A stretch of DNA of 64,000 nucleotides. It comes from Streptomyces sp. V4I2 (GTDB taxonomy: Bacteria; Actinomycetota; Actinomycetes; Streptomycetales; Streptomycetaceae). How positions within the stretch are numbered: position 1 is the stretch's first letter; every line of letters begins with the position of its first letter. Position numbers and translations under genes: made by a program. A model generated the notes under the pieces. The model searched no databases and was not told the DNA's origin. It saw only the letters and a program-made list of their open reading frames with translations. The DNA lies in assembly GCF_030817655.1 (NCBI RefSeq), contig NZ_JAUSZM010000003.1, forward strand, positions 4,278,001 to 4,342,000, in the 5' to 3' direction. This document shows, one piece after another, positions 33,527 through 42,466 of the stretch.

Positions 33527-34486
33527 ATGACCGCTTCCGAATCCCCTCCGACCCTCTTGGTCCTCGACGCCGACCCGCTCCCCCGCCTCGGCAGGCTGAC
33601 CGGCCGGGCCCGGATCGAGCACGCGGACGCGTCGACGCTGGCCGAGCGGCTGCCGTTGGCCGATGTCCTGCTGGTCTGGGACTTCACCTCGCACGCGGTG
33701 CGCTCGGCCTGGCCGGGCGAGGGGCCGCGGCCGCGCTGGGTGCACACGGCGAGTGCGGGCGTGGACCACCTGATGTGTCCGGAACTGGCCGAATCCGACA
33801 CCGTGGTGACCAACGCCCGGGGTGTCTTCGACCAGCCGATCGCCGAGTACGTCGCCGCGCTGGTCCTGGCGATGGCCAAGGACCTGCCCCGGACGTGGGA
33901 TCTCCAGCGGGAGCGGACCTGGCGGCACCGCGAGTCGCAGCGGGTCGCCGGCACGCGCGCGTGCGTCGTCGGGTCCGGGCCCATCGGGCGGGCGATCGTC
34001 GCCACGCTCAAGGCGCTCGGCATCACCACGGCGCTCGTCGGGCGCACCCCGCGTACCGGTGTCCACGGCCCCGAGGAGCTGGACCGGCTGATGGCCCGCG
34101 CCGACTGGGTGATCGCGGCGGCGCCGCTCACGGAGCAGACGTACGGCATGTTCGACGCCCGCCGTTTCGGCGTGATGCAGCCCTCCGCGCGGTTCGTCAA
34201 CGTGGGCCGGGGGCAGCTGGTCGTCGAGGACGCGCTCGCCGAGGCGCTGGCCAAGCGGTGGATCGCGGGCGCGGCCCTGGACGTCTTCGAGCACGAACCC
34301 CTCAGCCCGGACAGTCCGTTGTGGCAGGTCCCGAACCTGATCGTGTCCCCGCACATGAGTGGCGACACGGTCGGCTGGCGGGACGAACTCGGCGAGCAGT
34401 TCGTGGAGTTGTACGAGCGCTGGGAGGCGGGCAGACCACTGACGAACGTGGTCGACAAGAAGCGGGGCTACGTCCCCGGACGCTGA
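33527..34486 (+). CDS. D-2-hydroxyacid dehydrogenase family protein
   Basis: 319 aa, NAD(P)-dependent. Rossmann motif VVGSGPIGRAI, catalytic Arg in NVGRGQLV (about 225-232), Glu in DVFEHEPL and His in SPHMSGDT are all in place. The start at 33527 lacks a strong ribosome site; a GTG at 33500 is possible. It precedes the amidase by 21 bp, so the two probably share a message, divergent from the isomerases. Confidence 0.86.
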   Translation: MTASESPPTLLVLDADPLPRLGRLTGRARIEHADASTLAERLPLADVLLVWDFTSHAVRSAWPGEGPRPRWVHTASAGVDHLMCPELAESDTVVTNARGVFDQPIAEYVAALVLAMAKDLPRTWDLQRERTWRHRESQRVAGTRACVVGSGPIGRAIVATLKALGITTALVGRTPRTGVHGPEELDRLMARADWVIAAAPLTEQTYGMFDARRFGVMQPSARFVNVGRGQLVVEDALAEALAKRWIAGAALDVFEHEPLSPDSPLWQVPNLIVSPHMSGDTVGWRDELGEQFVELYERWEAGRPLTNVVDKKRGYVPGR

Positions 34487-34507
34487 ACTCCCACGGCTGG
34501 AGAGCGC

Positions 34508-35932
34508 ATGACGGAGCAGGACCTCGATCTCACCGGACTGACTGCCGTACAACTCCTCGACGGTTACCGCAAGGGCGAGTTCAGCCCCGTCGACGTGACC
34601 CGCGCGACCCTGGCACGGGCCGAGCGGATCCAGCCGGAGGTGAACGCGTTCGTACGGCTCACCGCCGACGAGGCTCTGGCGCAGGCGGCGGCGTCGGCCG
34701 ACCGGTGGCGGCGCGGCGAGCCGGCCGGTCTGCTGGACGGCGTGCCGGTCACGGTGAAGGACATCCTGCTGCTGCGCGGGGCACCGACCCTCAAAGGCTC
34801 GAAAACCATCTCCGAGCAGGGCCGTTGGGACGAGGACGCCCCGTCCGTCGCCCGTCTGCGCGAGCACGGCGCGGTCTTCCTCGGCAAGACCACAACCCCG
34901 GAGTTCGGCTGGAAGGGCGTGACGGACTCGCCCCAGTCCGGCGTCACCCGCAACCCGCACGACCCGACCCGGACCGCGGGCGGCTCCAGCGGCGGCGCGG
35001 CGGCGGCCGTGGCGCTGGGCGCGGGACCGCTGGCCCTGGGCACGGACGGCGGCGGCAGCGTCCGTATCCCGGCGGCCTTCTGCGGGATCTTCGCGCTGAA
35101 GCCGACGTACGGCCGTGTCCCGCTCTACCCCGCGAGCGCCTTCGGCACCCTCGCCCACGTGGGGCCCATGACCCGCGACGCGGCGGACGCGGCGCTGCTC
35201 CTCGACGTCATCGGCACCCCGGACTCCCGCGACTGGTCGGCCCTCGCCTCGCCGCCCGGCTCCTTCGCGGCGGGCCTCGCGGGCGGGGTGCGTGGCCTGC
35301 GCGTGGCGTACTCCCCCTCCCTCGGCGGCCAGGTCGCCGTCCAGCCGGCGGTCGCGGCGGCGGTCCGGCGGGCGGTGGAACGCCTCGCGGAACTCGGCGC
35401 GTACGTCACGGAGGCCGACCCCGACTTCACCGACCCGGTGGACGCCTTCCACACCCTGTGGTTCAGCGGCGCGGCCCGGGTGACCCAGTCTCTCGGCCCG
35501 CACCAGCGGGAGCTGCTCGACCCCGGCCTCCAGGAGATCTGCGCCCAGGGCGCCCGCCTCACCGCTCTCGACTACCTGGCCGCGGTGGACGTCCGTATGG
35601 AACTCGGCCGCCGCATGGGCCACTTCCACGACTCCTACGACCTGCTGGTCACCCCCACCCTCCCGATCACGGCCTTCGAGGCGGGCGTCGAGGTCCCGAA
35701 GGGCTCGGGCCACCGCCGCTGGACGGGCTGGACGCCCTTCACCTACCCCTTCAACCTGACCCAGCAGCCGGCGGCGACCGTACCGGTGGGCACGGACGGC
35801 GACGGACTCCCGGTCGGGCTCCAACTGGTGGCGGCCCGGCACCGGGACGACCTGGTACTGCGGGCGGCGCACGCGCTGTACGAAGCCGGGGTCGCCGATA
35901 CGGCCCTCTCCCTCACGCCCTCCGGAAGCTGA
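34508..35932 (+). CDS. Amidase, amidase-signature family
   Basis: 474-aa hydrolase with the Ser-cisSer-Lys triad visible: Lys84 (VTVKDILL), Ser160 in AGGSSGG and nucleophile Ser184 in GTDGGGSVRIP. It cleaves a carboxamide; the substrate is not readable, but neighbours point to a small imported compound. A GGAG lies before the ATG. Its last 20 bases overlap the convergent DUF3830 gene. Confidence 0.9.
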   Translation: MTEQDLDLTGLTAVQLLDGYRKGEFSPVDVTRATLARAERIQPEVNAFVRLTADEALAQAAASADRWRRGEPAGLLDGVPVTVKDILLLRGAPTLKGSKTISEQGRWDEDAPSVARLREHGAVFLGKTTTPEFGWKGVTDSPQSGVTRNPHDPTRTAGGSSGGAAAAVALGAGPLALGTDGGGSVRIPAAFCGIFALKPTYGRVPLYPASAFGTLAHVGPMTRDAADAALLLDVIGTPDSRDWSALASPPGSFAAGLAGGVRGLRVAYSPSLGGQVAVQPAVAAAVRRAVERLAELGAYVTEADPDFTDPVDAFHTLWFSGAARVTQSLGPHQRELLDPGLQEICAQGARLTALDYLAAVDVRMELGRRMGHFHDSYDLLVTPTLPITAFEAGVEVPKGSGHRRWTGWTPFTYPFNLTQQPAATVPVGTDGDGLPVGLQLVAARHRDDLVLRAAHALYEAGVADTALSLTPSGS

Positions 35933-36407
35933 GCGACTCCCCCAGCGCCCCGGCCCGCCACAGGTCGTTGCATCCCTGGGCCAGTTCGTCCAGGCCCTCC
36001 ACGATCTGGCCCCAGACGATGCCCGGCACCCATCCCACGTCTCCGTTGAGCAGCAGGTTGTTGCGTTCGTAGAAGAGGGCCAGGTCGACGACCGTCGTGC
36101 CGGGGCGCACCTCGCGGTCGTAGCCGTAGGACTGCGTGCCCAGTTCCGCTCCGGCGAAGGAGAAATAGCACAGATCGCCGGGGATGGGCGTGACTGTCGG
36201 ATTTTCCAGAGGCGGCTCGGATTGGGCGAAAGGCGGGAAAAGAGCGTAGATCTCGTTGCGTGCGTACTTCGCGTGGTAGACGTCGCCGGCCAGCGGCAGG
36301 GCGTCCCAGACGGCCGCGCAGGTGATCGGCGCGCGGTCGTCGAGGAGCTTTGCCGTGGCGGTGATACCGCGCTTGACCAGCGAGACTTCGATGTAGCGGT
36401 CAGCCAT
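35913..36407 (-). CDS. DUF3830 family protein
   Basis: 164 aa, a small cyclophilin-like-fold protein (TATAKLLDDRAPITCAAVWDALPL, then HAKYARNEIY, YFSFAG and VWGQIVEGLDELA). Members often lie beside amino-acid-type ABC importers and amidases, as here. The role is unknown. Starts at 36407 (MADRYIEV) or 36416 are both possible. It is divergent from the transporter operon. Confidence 0.72.
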   Translation of the reverse strand: MADRYIEVSLVKRGITATAKLLDDRAPITCAAVWDALPLAGDVYHAKYARNEIYALFPPFAQSEPPLENPTVTPIPGDLCYFSFAGAELGTQSYGYDREVRPGTTVVDLALFYERNNLLLNGDVGWVPGIVWGQIVEGLDELAQGCNDLWRAGALGESLSFRRA

Positions 36408-36504
36408 GCGTTCCATGGTCCCCCGCCGGTCAAGAGCGCCTCGTCGAAGATCGGGGCCGAAACTGACCTGCATAACTCGCATGCTCTCGGGTAGCCGCGC
36501 CGCC

Positions 36505-37410
36505 ATGGCTCCACCACTGGAACATGGCACACACACGTCCGGGCCCACGCGCCGGTCGCTGCTCGCGGGGGTAGCGGCGGTCGGCGCGCTGGGCGCCGCC
36601 GGGTGCTCACGCGTGGCCACCGCGTCGAGCACGGAGGGCGGTGAACTCCTCGACCGGCTGAAGGCGGCCGGTGTCGTACGGCTGGGGATAGCCGGTGAGA
36701 TCCCCTTCGGGTACATCGACACGAACGGTGAGTTGACCGGCGAGGCGCCGGAGCTCGCGCGGGCGATCTTCAAACGGCTCGGGGTCGACAAGGTGCAACC
36801 CGTGCCGACCGAATTCGGCTCGCTCATTCCGGGGCTGAACTCGCAGCAGTTCGACGTCGTCGCGGCCGGGATGTACGTCAATCCCGAGCGCTGCGAGCAG
36901 GTCATCTTCGCCGACCCCGACTACCAGATGCTCGATTCGTTCATCGTGCGCAGGGGCAACCCGAAGGGGCTGCACAACTACAAGGACGTCGTCGAGAAGA
37001 GGGCCAGGTTCGCCACCGGCACCGGGTACGCGGAGATCCAGTACGCCGTCGACGCGGGGTACAAGGAGAGCGACATCCTGATCGTGCCGGACCAGGTGGC
37101 CGGGCTGAACGCCGTGGAGGCGGGGCGGGTCGACGTCTTCGCCGGGACCGCGCTCACCACCCGCGAGGTGGTGAAGAAGTCCAGCAAGGCCGAGGCCACC
37201 AAGGCCTTCGCGCCGCTGGTCGACGGGAAGCCGCATGTGGACGGGGGCGCCTTCGCCTTCCGGCCCACCGAGACCAATCTGCGGGACGCCTTCAACGTCG
37301 AACTGCGAAAGCTGAAGAAGAGTGGGGAGTTGTTCCGGATCCTGCGGCCGTTCGGCTTCACGGAGGCCGAGATGACCGACCTCACCGCGAAGGAGCTGTG
37401 CGGCGGATGA
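36505..37410 (+). CDS. ehuB: Ectoine/hydroxyectoine-type ABC transporter, substrate-binding protein
   Basis: 301-aa family 3 (polar amino acid type) binding lipoprotein. A twin-arginine signal TRRSLLAGVAAVG ends in GAAGC, so it is exported folded and lipidated. Binding-fold motifs include GVVRLGIAGEIPFGYID, GLNSQQFDVVAAGM and GYAEIQYAVDAGY. It resembles EhuB, but the ectoine-degrading eut genes are absent, so the solute may be another zwitterion. An ATG at 36481 is an alternative start; neither has a clear ribosome site. Confidence 0.75.
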   Translation: MAPPLEHGTHTSGPTRRSLLAGVAAVGALGAAGCSRVATASSTEGGELLDRLKAAGVVRLGIAGEIPFGYIDTNGELTGEAPELARAIFKRLGVDKVQPVPTEFGSLIPGLNSQQFDVVAAGMYVNPERCEQVIFADPDYQMLDSFIVRRGNPKGLHNYKDVVEKRARFATGTGYAEIQYAVDAGYKESDILIVPDQVAGLNAVEAGRVDVFAGTALTTREVVKKSSKAEATKAFAPLVDGKPHVDGGAFAFRPTETNLRDAFNVELRKLKKSGELFRILRPFGFTEAEMTDLTAKELCGG

Positions 37411-38132
37411 CCTCGGGACTGTGGGAACTCGTACTCAAGGGGATATGGACCACCGTCCAGCTCCTCGTCTTCAGCTCGCTGCTCGCCGCGGCCGCGGCCT
37501 TCGTCGCCGGCGTCGCCCGCACCCACCGGCTGTGGATCGTCCGCTTCCTCGCGGGCCTCTACACCGAGGTGTTCCGCGGGACCTCCGCGCTGGTCATGAT
37601 CTTCTGGGTGTTCTTCGTGCTGCCGATCGCCTTCGGCTGGCAGCTGGTCCCGATGTGGGCGGGCACGCTCGCGCTGGGGCTGACCTACGGGGCGTACGGC
37701 TCGGAGATCGTGCGCGGCGCCCTGAAGGCCGTGGACCCGGCGCAGCAGGAGGGCGGGATCGCGCTCAGCTTCACGCCCTGGCAGCGGATGCGGCTGATCA
37801 TGCTGCCGCAGGCGGTGCCGGAGATGATCCCGCCGTTCTCCAACCTGCTGATCGAACTGCTCAAGGGCACCGCCCTGGTGTCGGTGATGGGCATGGGTGA
37901 CCTGGCCTTCAGCGGCAATCTGGTGCGCCTCGCCTTGCAGGAGAGCGCGGAGATCTACTCGTATCTGCTGGTGATCTATTTCGTGATCGCCTTCCTGCTC
38001 ACCCGTGTGATGCGTGGGCTGGAGAAGAAGTTGAAGGCGGGCGTCGGCAAGACGCCGCAGCGCGAGGTGTCCGCGCATGAGCTGAAGCGCGCCGAGACGA
38101 CCGGGGTCGGCGCGGCCGGAGGTGCCTCATGA
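37407..38132 (+). CDS. ehuC: Ehu-type ABC transporter permease
   Basis: 241-aa HisM-type permease, four to five helices, EAA-like loop VDPAQQEGGIALSFTPWQRM around residues 110-130. The ATG overlaps the binding-protein stop. The C-terminal 35 residues are hydrophilic. First of two permease subunits. Confidence 0.78.
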   Translation: MTSGLWELVLKGIWTTVQLLVFSSLLAAAAAFVAGVARTHRLWIVRFLAGLYTEVFRGTSALVMIFWVFFVLPIAFGWQLVPMWAGTLALGLTYGAYGSEIVRGALKAVDPAQQEGGIALSFTPWQRMRLIMLPQAVPEMIPPFSNLLIELLKGTALVSVMGMGDLAFSGNLVRLALQESAEIYSYLLVIYFVIAFLLTRVMRGLEKKLKAGVGKTPQREVSAHELKRAETTGVGAAGGAS

Positions 38133-38779
38133 AGTGGGACTGGGACGCGGTGAGCGACTTCATGCCGCACTTCTGGGACGGTCTGCTGGTCACCCTGCAG
38201 GCGCTGGCCCTCGGCTCGTTGATCTCGTTCGCGCTCGGACTGGTGTGGGCGCTGCTGATGCGCACGCCCTCGCGCTGGGTGCGCTGGCCGGTCGGTGTGG
38301 TCACGGAGTTCGTGCGCAACACCCCGCTGCTGGTCCAGCTGTTCTTCCTCTTCTATGTGCTACCGGAGTGGGGCGTGACCCTGTCGGCGCTGGCCACCGG
38401 CGTGATCGGCATCGGGCTGCACTATTCGACGTACACGATGCAGGTCTACCGCGCCGGCATCGAGGCCGTGCCGCCCGGCCAGTGGGAGGCGGCCACGGCG
38501 CTGAACCTGCCGGTGGCCCGGACCTGGCGGGTGGTGATCCTGCCGCAGGCGATCCGCCGGGTGGTGCCGGCGCTCGGCAACTACGTCATCGCGATGCTCA
38601 AGGACACGCCGATGCTGATGGCGATCACCGTGTTGGAGATGCTCGGGCAGGCGCGGCTGTACTCCCAGGAGCACTTCCAGTTCACCGAGCCCCTGACCGT
38701 GATCGGCGTGGCCTTCATCCTCATTTCCTATCTGGCCTCCCTTCTCCTGCGAGCACTGGAGCGACGTCTTGTCCACTGA
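38129..38779 (+). CDS. ehuD: Ehu-type ABC transporter permease
   Basis: 216-aa HisQ/M-type permease with EFVRNTPLLVQLFFLFY and the EAA loop EAVPPGQWEAATALNLP, both classic for polar amino acid uptake systems. Overlaps ehuC by ATGA and the ATPase gene by 11 nt. Confidence 0.8.
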   Translation: MKWDWDAVSDFMPHFWDGLLVTLQALALGSLISFALGLVWALLMRTPSRWVRWPVGVVTEFVRNTPLLVQLFFLFYVLPEWGVTLSALATGVIGIGLHYSTYTMQVYRAGIEAVPPGQWEAATALNLPVARTWRVVILPQAIRRVVPALGNYVIAMLKDTPMLMAITVLEMLGQARLYSQEHFQFTEPLTVIGVAFILISYLASLLLRALERRLVH

Positions 38780-39566
38780 CGCCCCCCTGATGAAAGAGCC
38801 CGACGCCAACGCGAACCCGCCGGTGGACGGCAGCGAGCTGATCCGCCTGGAGCAGGTCACCAAGCGGTTCGGGGACAACACGGTCCTCGATCACCTCGAC
38901 TTCTCCGTCAACGCGGGCAAGCACGTAACCCTGATCGGCCCGTCCGGCTCCGGCAAGACCACGATCCTGCGGCTGCTGATGACGCTGACGAAGCCCGACG
39001 AGGGCACGATCACCGTCGACGGGCAGCAGCTCTTCCCGGCGCCCGAGAAGCAGGTCCGCGAGGTCCGCAAGAAGATCGGGATGGTGTTCCAGCAGTTCAA
39101 CCTGTTCCCGAACATGACGGCTCTGCGGAACATCACCGAGGCGCCCGTCACCGTCCTCGGGATGTCCAAGGGCGAGGCGGAGGAGCGCGCCCGCGACCTG
39201 CTCGACCTGGTGGGCCTCGCCGACAAGGCCGACGCCCGCCCGAGCCAGCTGTCCGGCGGCCAGCAGCAGCGGGTGGCGATCGCCCGGGCGCTGGCGATGC
39301 GGCCGCAGGTGCTGCTGCTCGACGAGGTGACCTCCGCGCTGGACCCGGAGCTGGTCGCGGGCGTTCTGGACGTGCTGCGGAACATCGCCCGCACCACCGA
39401 CATCACGATGCTCTGTGTGACCCACGAGATGAACTTCGCCCGGGACATCTCCGACCAGGTCCTGATGTTCGACTCCGGCCGGGTCATCGAGTCGGGAGCG
39501 CCGGAGAAGATCTTCAGCGAGCCGGAGCACGACCGGACGCGAGAATTTCTCAGCGCGGTCCTGTGA
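38769..39566 (+). CDS. ehuA: Ehu-type ABC transporter ATPase
   Basis: 265-aa ATPase: Walker A GPSGSGKTT at 57-65, Q-loop VFQQFNLFPNMTALRN, signature LSGGQQQRVAIARAL, Walker B LLLDEVTSALD and H-loop VTHEM. The TTG start has GGAG 8 nt upstream; ATG at 38790 would drop seven residues. It completes a four-gene importer. Confidence 0.85.
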   Translation: MSTDAPLMKEPDANANPPVDGSELIRLEQVTKRFGDNTVLDHLDFSVNAGKHVTLIGPSGSGKTTILRLLMTLTKPDEGTITVDGQQLFPAPEKQVREVRKKIGMVFQQFNLFPNMTALRNITEAPVTVLGMSKGEAEERARDLLDLVGLADKADARPSQLSGGQQQRVAIARALAMRPQVLLLDEVTSALDPELVAGVLDVLRNIARTTDITMLCVTHEMNFARDISDQVLMFDSGRVIESGAPEKIFSEPEHDRTREFLSAVL

Positions 39567-39621
39567 CTACAAGAGGTGAACGTGGTTCAACAACCGAGGT
39601 CCGGGGGACGGGTCATGACTT

Positions 39622-39633
39622 TGGCATATGCCA
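39622..39633. promoter_or_regulatory. Perfect palindrome upstream of the IclR gene
   Basis: TGGCATATGCCA, a perfect 12-bp palindrome, lies in the 214-bp gap between the transporter operon and the IclR gene. It may be the regulator's operator. A 10-bp core GGCATATGCC also occurs at 26175-26184. The rest of the gap shows no gene. Confidence 0.35.
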
Positions 39634-39780
39634 GAGTGCCAGTCCCCCTGCTGAGAGGGCTGCGATACCTACCTAATCTCGTCAACAACCGCTCACTACA
39701 AGCCTCTTGCCCGTTATCGTGGAAGGGCTTCGCTGTCCGGATTACGGCCCAGTTGTAAGAGTGAGCGCAGGGGGAACACC

Positions 39781-40539
39781 GTGGCGCTGATGCACGAGCC
39801 GACCGCGCCGTACCACTCGGCCCAGGACGCCCTGCGCGTCCTGGAGACCGTGGCGCGACACACCACCGGAGTCACCGACACCCGTCTCGCCCGCCTGACC
39901 GGCCTCAACCCGGAGCGACTGACCACGCTCCTCAGGATGCTGCGCCGCGAGGGCTACGTCGAACAGGTCGCCGACGGGGCGTACGTCACCGGGGCCGCCC
40001 TGAGGCGCCTCGGCTCCGCCCACGAACGCGAACAGGCCCTGCGCGAGAGGCTTCAGGGCACCCTCGACCGGCTGCGCGACTCGATCGGCGCCGCCGTCTA
40101 CATCAGCCGGTACGTGGACGGCGAGGTCACCATCGCCCAGTACGCCGACGGCCCCGCCACCCCCTCGGTCAACGAGTGGGTCGACTTCCGCTACTCCGCC
40201 CACGCCACCGCGCTCGGCAAGAGCCTGCTCGGCCAGCTCGACCACAACGGCCGCCGGGACCACCTCTCCCGCCACAAGATGGCCCGCCTCACCTCGCGCA
40301 CCATCACCAGCGACAAGCTGCTGCTCTCCCGCCTGGAGACCCAGCCGCCCACGGTGCCCCACCTCGACCTCCAGGAGTACGCCGTCGGCACGGTCTGCGC
40401 GGCCGTCCCGATCACGGCCGGCTCCTCGGTCGGCTGCCTCGCCCTGTCCCTGCCGGTCGAGCACGCCCACCGGCTCCGCCAGGCCGCGGACAAACTGAAC
40501 CGGGGAGCCGCTCCGGTACTGCTGTCCCTGGCGATCTAG
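39781..40539 (+). CDS. IclR-family transcriptional regulator
   Basis: 252 aa: winged helix at residues 15-75 (SAQDALRVLETVARHTTG, LARLTGLNPERLTTLLRMLRREGY) and a C-terminal effector-binding domain (RYSAHATALGKSLLGQL, GTVCAAVPITAGSSVGCLALS). IclR proteins usually sense small acids and control nearby catabolic genes, here probably the importer, amidase and isomerase genes. GTG start with a purine-rich GCAGGGGG upstream. Confidence 0.87.
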   Translation: MALMHEPTAPYHSAQDALRVLETVARHTTGVTDTRLARLTGLNPERLTTLLRMLRREGYVEQVADGAYVTGAALRRLGSAHEREQALRERLQGTLDRLRDSIGAAVYISRYVDGEVTIAQYADGPATPSVNEWVDFRYSAHATALGKSLLGQLDHNGRRDHLSRHKMARLTSRTITSDKLLLSRLETQPPTVPHLDLQEYAVGTVCAAVPITAGSSVGCLALSLPVEHAHRLRQAADKLNRGAAPVLLSLAI

Positions 40540-40626
40540 ACCGCCGACCATTGGTCGGAAGCACCCCCGCGGACCAGGTAGTATTTTCTGTGTCGTCGGC
40601 CGCGAAGAGCGGTCGGCGGGAGTCAC

Positions 40627-40700
40627 GCGCCGCTAGCTCAGTTGGTTAGAGCAGCTGACTCTTAATCAGCGGGTCCGGGGTTCGAGTCCCTGGCGGCGCA
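40627..40700 (+). tRNA. tRNA-Lys (CTT), copy 2
   Basis: Identical in all 74 bases to copy 1, same anticodon CTT and no encoded CCA. A TAGTAT at 40579-40584 may be its -10 element. Confidence 0.97.
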
Positions 40701-40706
40701 CGATGT

Positions 40707-40753
40707 CGAGGGCGAGGCGTGTTCGCAGAAAGCGCGAACCGGCCTCGCCCTCG
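40707..40753 (+). terminator. Terminator hairpin after tRNA-Lys copy 2
   Basis: CGAGGGCGAGGC (40707-40718) pairs with GCCTCGCCCTCG (40742-40753), with an inner GTTCGC/GCGAAC stem. A very stable hairpin directly after the tRNA. Confidence 0.7.
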
Positions 40754-40807
40754 TCGCTTCTGCGCGGCTACGCCGCGCGTTGCGGGGGCGCCGCCACCCA
40801 CACCCCC

Positions 40808-42427
40808 TCAAGCAGGGCCTCTCGTGGAAACGAGGGGCCCTTCGGCGTCTGCCGAGGTCAGCCTCCGGTACGCCTGCTCACCGGGCGGCCGCCACCACAC
40901 CGGATCGGCACACCGGACCCCCTCCTTCCTGAGCCGCGCCCGGTGGATCTTGTTCGTCGCGGTGACCGGCATCCGCTCCAGCACGCGCACGAACCGGGGC
41001 GCCATCTTCGTCCCCAGGTCGGGCTGGGCGAGCAGGAACTCGGCGAAGGACCGCGGGTCGAAATCCCCGGCGATCGCCGCCATCACCTGGTCCCCGGTCA
41101 CCGGGTCCGGTACGGCGTAGACGGCGACGGCGACCGCGCCCTCGTAGCGGGCGAGGATGTTCTCGATCATCGCGGCGGCCAGGTTCTCGCTGTCGACGCG
41201 CAGCCGGTCGTCGGTGCGGCCGGCGAAGTAGAGGAAGCCGTCGGCGTCGCGGTAGAAGAGGTCGCCGGTCCAGTACCAGCCGTCGTCCCGCAGCCGTGCC
41301 GCGTCCGCGTCCGGGTTGCGCCAGTAGCCCTCGAAGGGGCTGGGGCCGCGGTTCACCAGCTCCCCGATGGCCTCCTCTCCGTTCAGCAGCCGCCCGGCCG
41401 CGTCGAAGACCGCCGGCGGGCACTCCTCGCGCGTGTCCGGGTCGAGCACCACGAGTCCGGGTGCCGCCGGGCCCACCGCGCCGGCCGGCGTGCCCGGCCC
41501 CCACTGGATCGCCGCGCCGCCCTCCGACGACCCGTAGCCCTCCACCAGCCGCACCCCGAACCGACGCTCGAAGGCCGCCGCGTCCACCGCCCCCGCCTCC
41601 GTGCCGAAGCCCAGTCGCAGCGGGTTGTCCCGGTCGTCGGGGCGCGGCTCGGTGGCGAGGAGATACTGGATCGCCCGGCCCACGTAGGTGAAGTACGTCG
41701 CCCGGTGGCGCCGTACGTCCGCCAGGAAGCCGGACGCCGAGAACCGCCGGCGCAGCGCCACGCCCGCGCCGGCCGCGAGGGCGGGGGCCCAGTCGGCGAT
41801 CACCGCGTTGCCGTGGAACATCGGCATGCAGACGTAGTGCACGTCGTCCGGGCGGACGGCGAACTGGTCCGCCAGGGAGCGCCCGGCGGCGGCCAGGCGG
41901 CCCTGGGAGCAGAGCGCGGCCTTCGGGGCGCCGGTCGAGCCGGAGGTGAAGTACAGGAGGAGGCGGTCGGCCGGGGTGGCCCGGGAGGGGTCCGGCCGCG
42001 CGTCCGCGTAGGGGGCGAGCAGGTCCTCGTACTCCTGTGAGTCGGTCACCAGGAGGCGTACTCCGGGCAGCCGCAGGCCGGTGAGGAGCGGCAGGTGGGC
42101 GCGCTCGGTGACCAGGATGCGGCACTCGGTGTGCAGGATGTCGCGGGCGAGTTCGGGCCCGCGGCGGGTGGGGTTGACGCCGGCGACGGCGACCCGGGCG
42201 AGGGCCACGGCGCTCAACCACAGGGGGTACTCGGGGGTGTTGTCGAGCAGGACCCCGATGTGCGCCTCGGGCGGCAGGAGGTCGGCCAGCAGCGCCGCGC
42301 GGGCCGCCGCGCCCGCCGCCACCTCGTGGTGCGTGAGCGTCCGCTCCCCGCACCACAGCCCGGGCCTGTGGTCGCCCCACCGTGCCGCCACGAGTTCCGC
42401 GACCGTGCTCCGCCGACTGGACTCCAT
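40808..42427 (-). CDS. AMP-binding acyl-CoA ligase, FadD-like
   Basis: 539-aa adenylate-forming enzyme. ATP motif YFTSGSTGAPK at 159-169, EGYGSSEGG, GELVNRGPSPFEGY, hinge FLYFAGRTDDRLR and a C-terminal TNKIHRARL with the catalytic-type Lys. It activates a carboxylic acid, probably fatty, to its CoA ester. Its last codons contain a 12-bp hairpin (40814-40841) that resembles the tRNA terminators. Lone gene, convergent with tRNA-Lys copy 2. Confidence 0.87.
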   Translation of the reverse strand: MESSRRSTVAELVAARWGDHRPGLWCGERTLTHHEVAAGAAARAALLADLLPPEAHIGVLLDNTPEYPLWLSAVALARVAVAGVNPTRRGPELARDILHTECRILVTERAHLPLLTGLRLPGVRLLVTDSQEYEDLLAPYADARPDPSRATPADRLLLYFTSGSTGAPKAALCSQGRLAAAGRSLADQFAVRPDDVHYVCMPMFHGNAVIADWAPALAAGAGVALRRRFSASGFLADVRRHRATYFTYVGRAIQYLLATEPRPDDRDNPLRLGFGTEAGAVDAAAFERRFGVRLVEGYGSSEGGAAIQWGPGTPAGAVGPAAPGLVVLDPDTREECPPAVFDAAGRLLNGEEAIGELVNRGPSPFEGYWRNPDADAARLRDDGWYWTGDLFYRDADGFLYFAGRTDDRLRVDSENLAAAMIENILARYEGAVAVAVYAVPDPVTGDQVMAAIAGDFDPRSFAEFLLAQPDLGTKMAPRFVRVLERMPVTATNKIHRARLRKEGVRCADPVWWRPPGEQAYRRLTSADAEGPLVSTRGPA

Positions 42428-42466
42428 GGGCGCGCACGGTAGTTGACGTACCGTCAGATGTGGAGG

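Noticed and set aside
36505-39566. Complete ectoine catabolic cluster
   Set aside because: Only the importer and EutA-like proteins match; eutB, eutC, eutD and eutE are missing in the window.
26864-40700. Genomic island between tRNA-Lys copies 1 and 2
   Set aside because: No integrase, excisionase or attachment repeat beyond the tRNA itself, even base composition, and gene types typical of the Streptomyces core.
40814-40841. Hairpin as a dedicated terminator of tRNA-Lys copy 2
   Set aside because: It lies within the last codons of the convergent acyl-CoA ligase and a stronger hairpin sits directly after the tRNA; it may only help.
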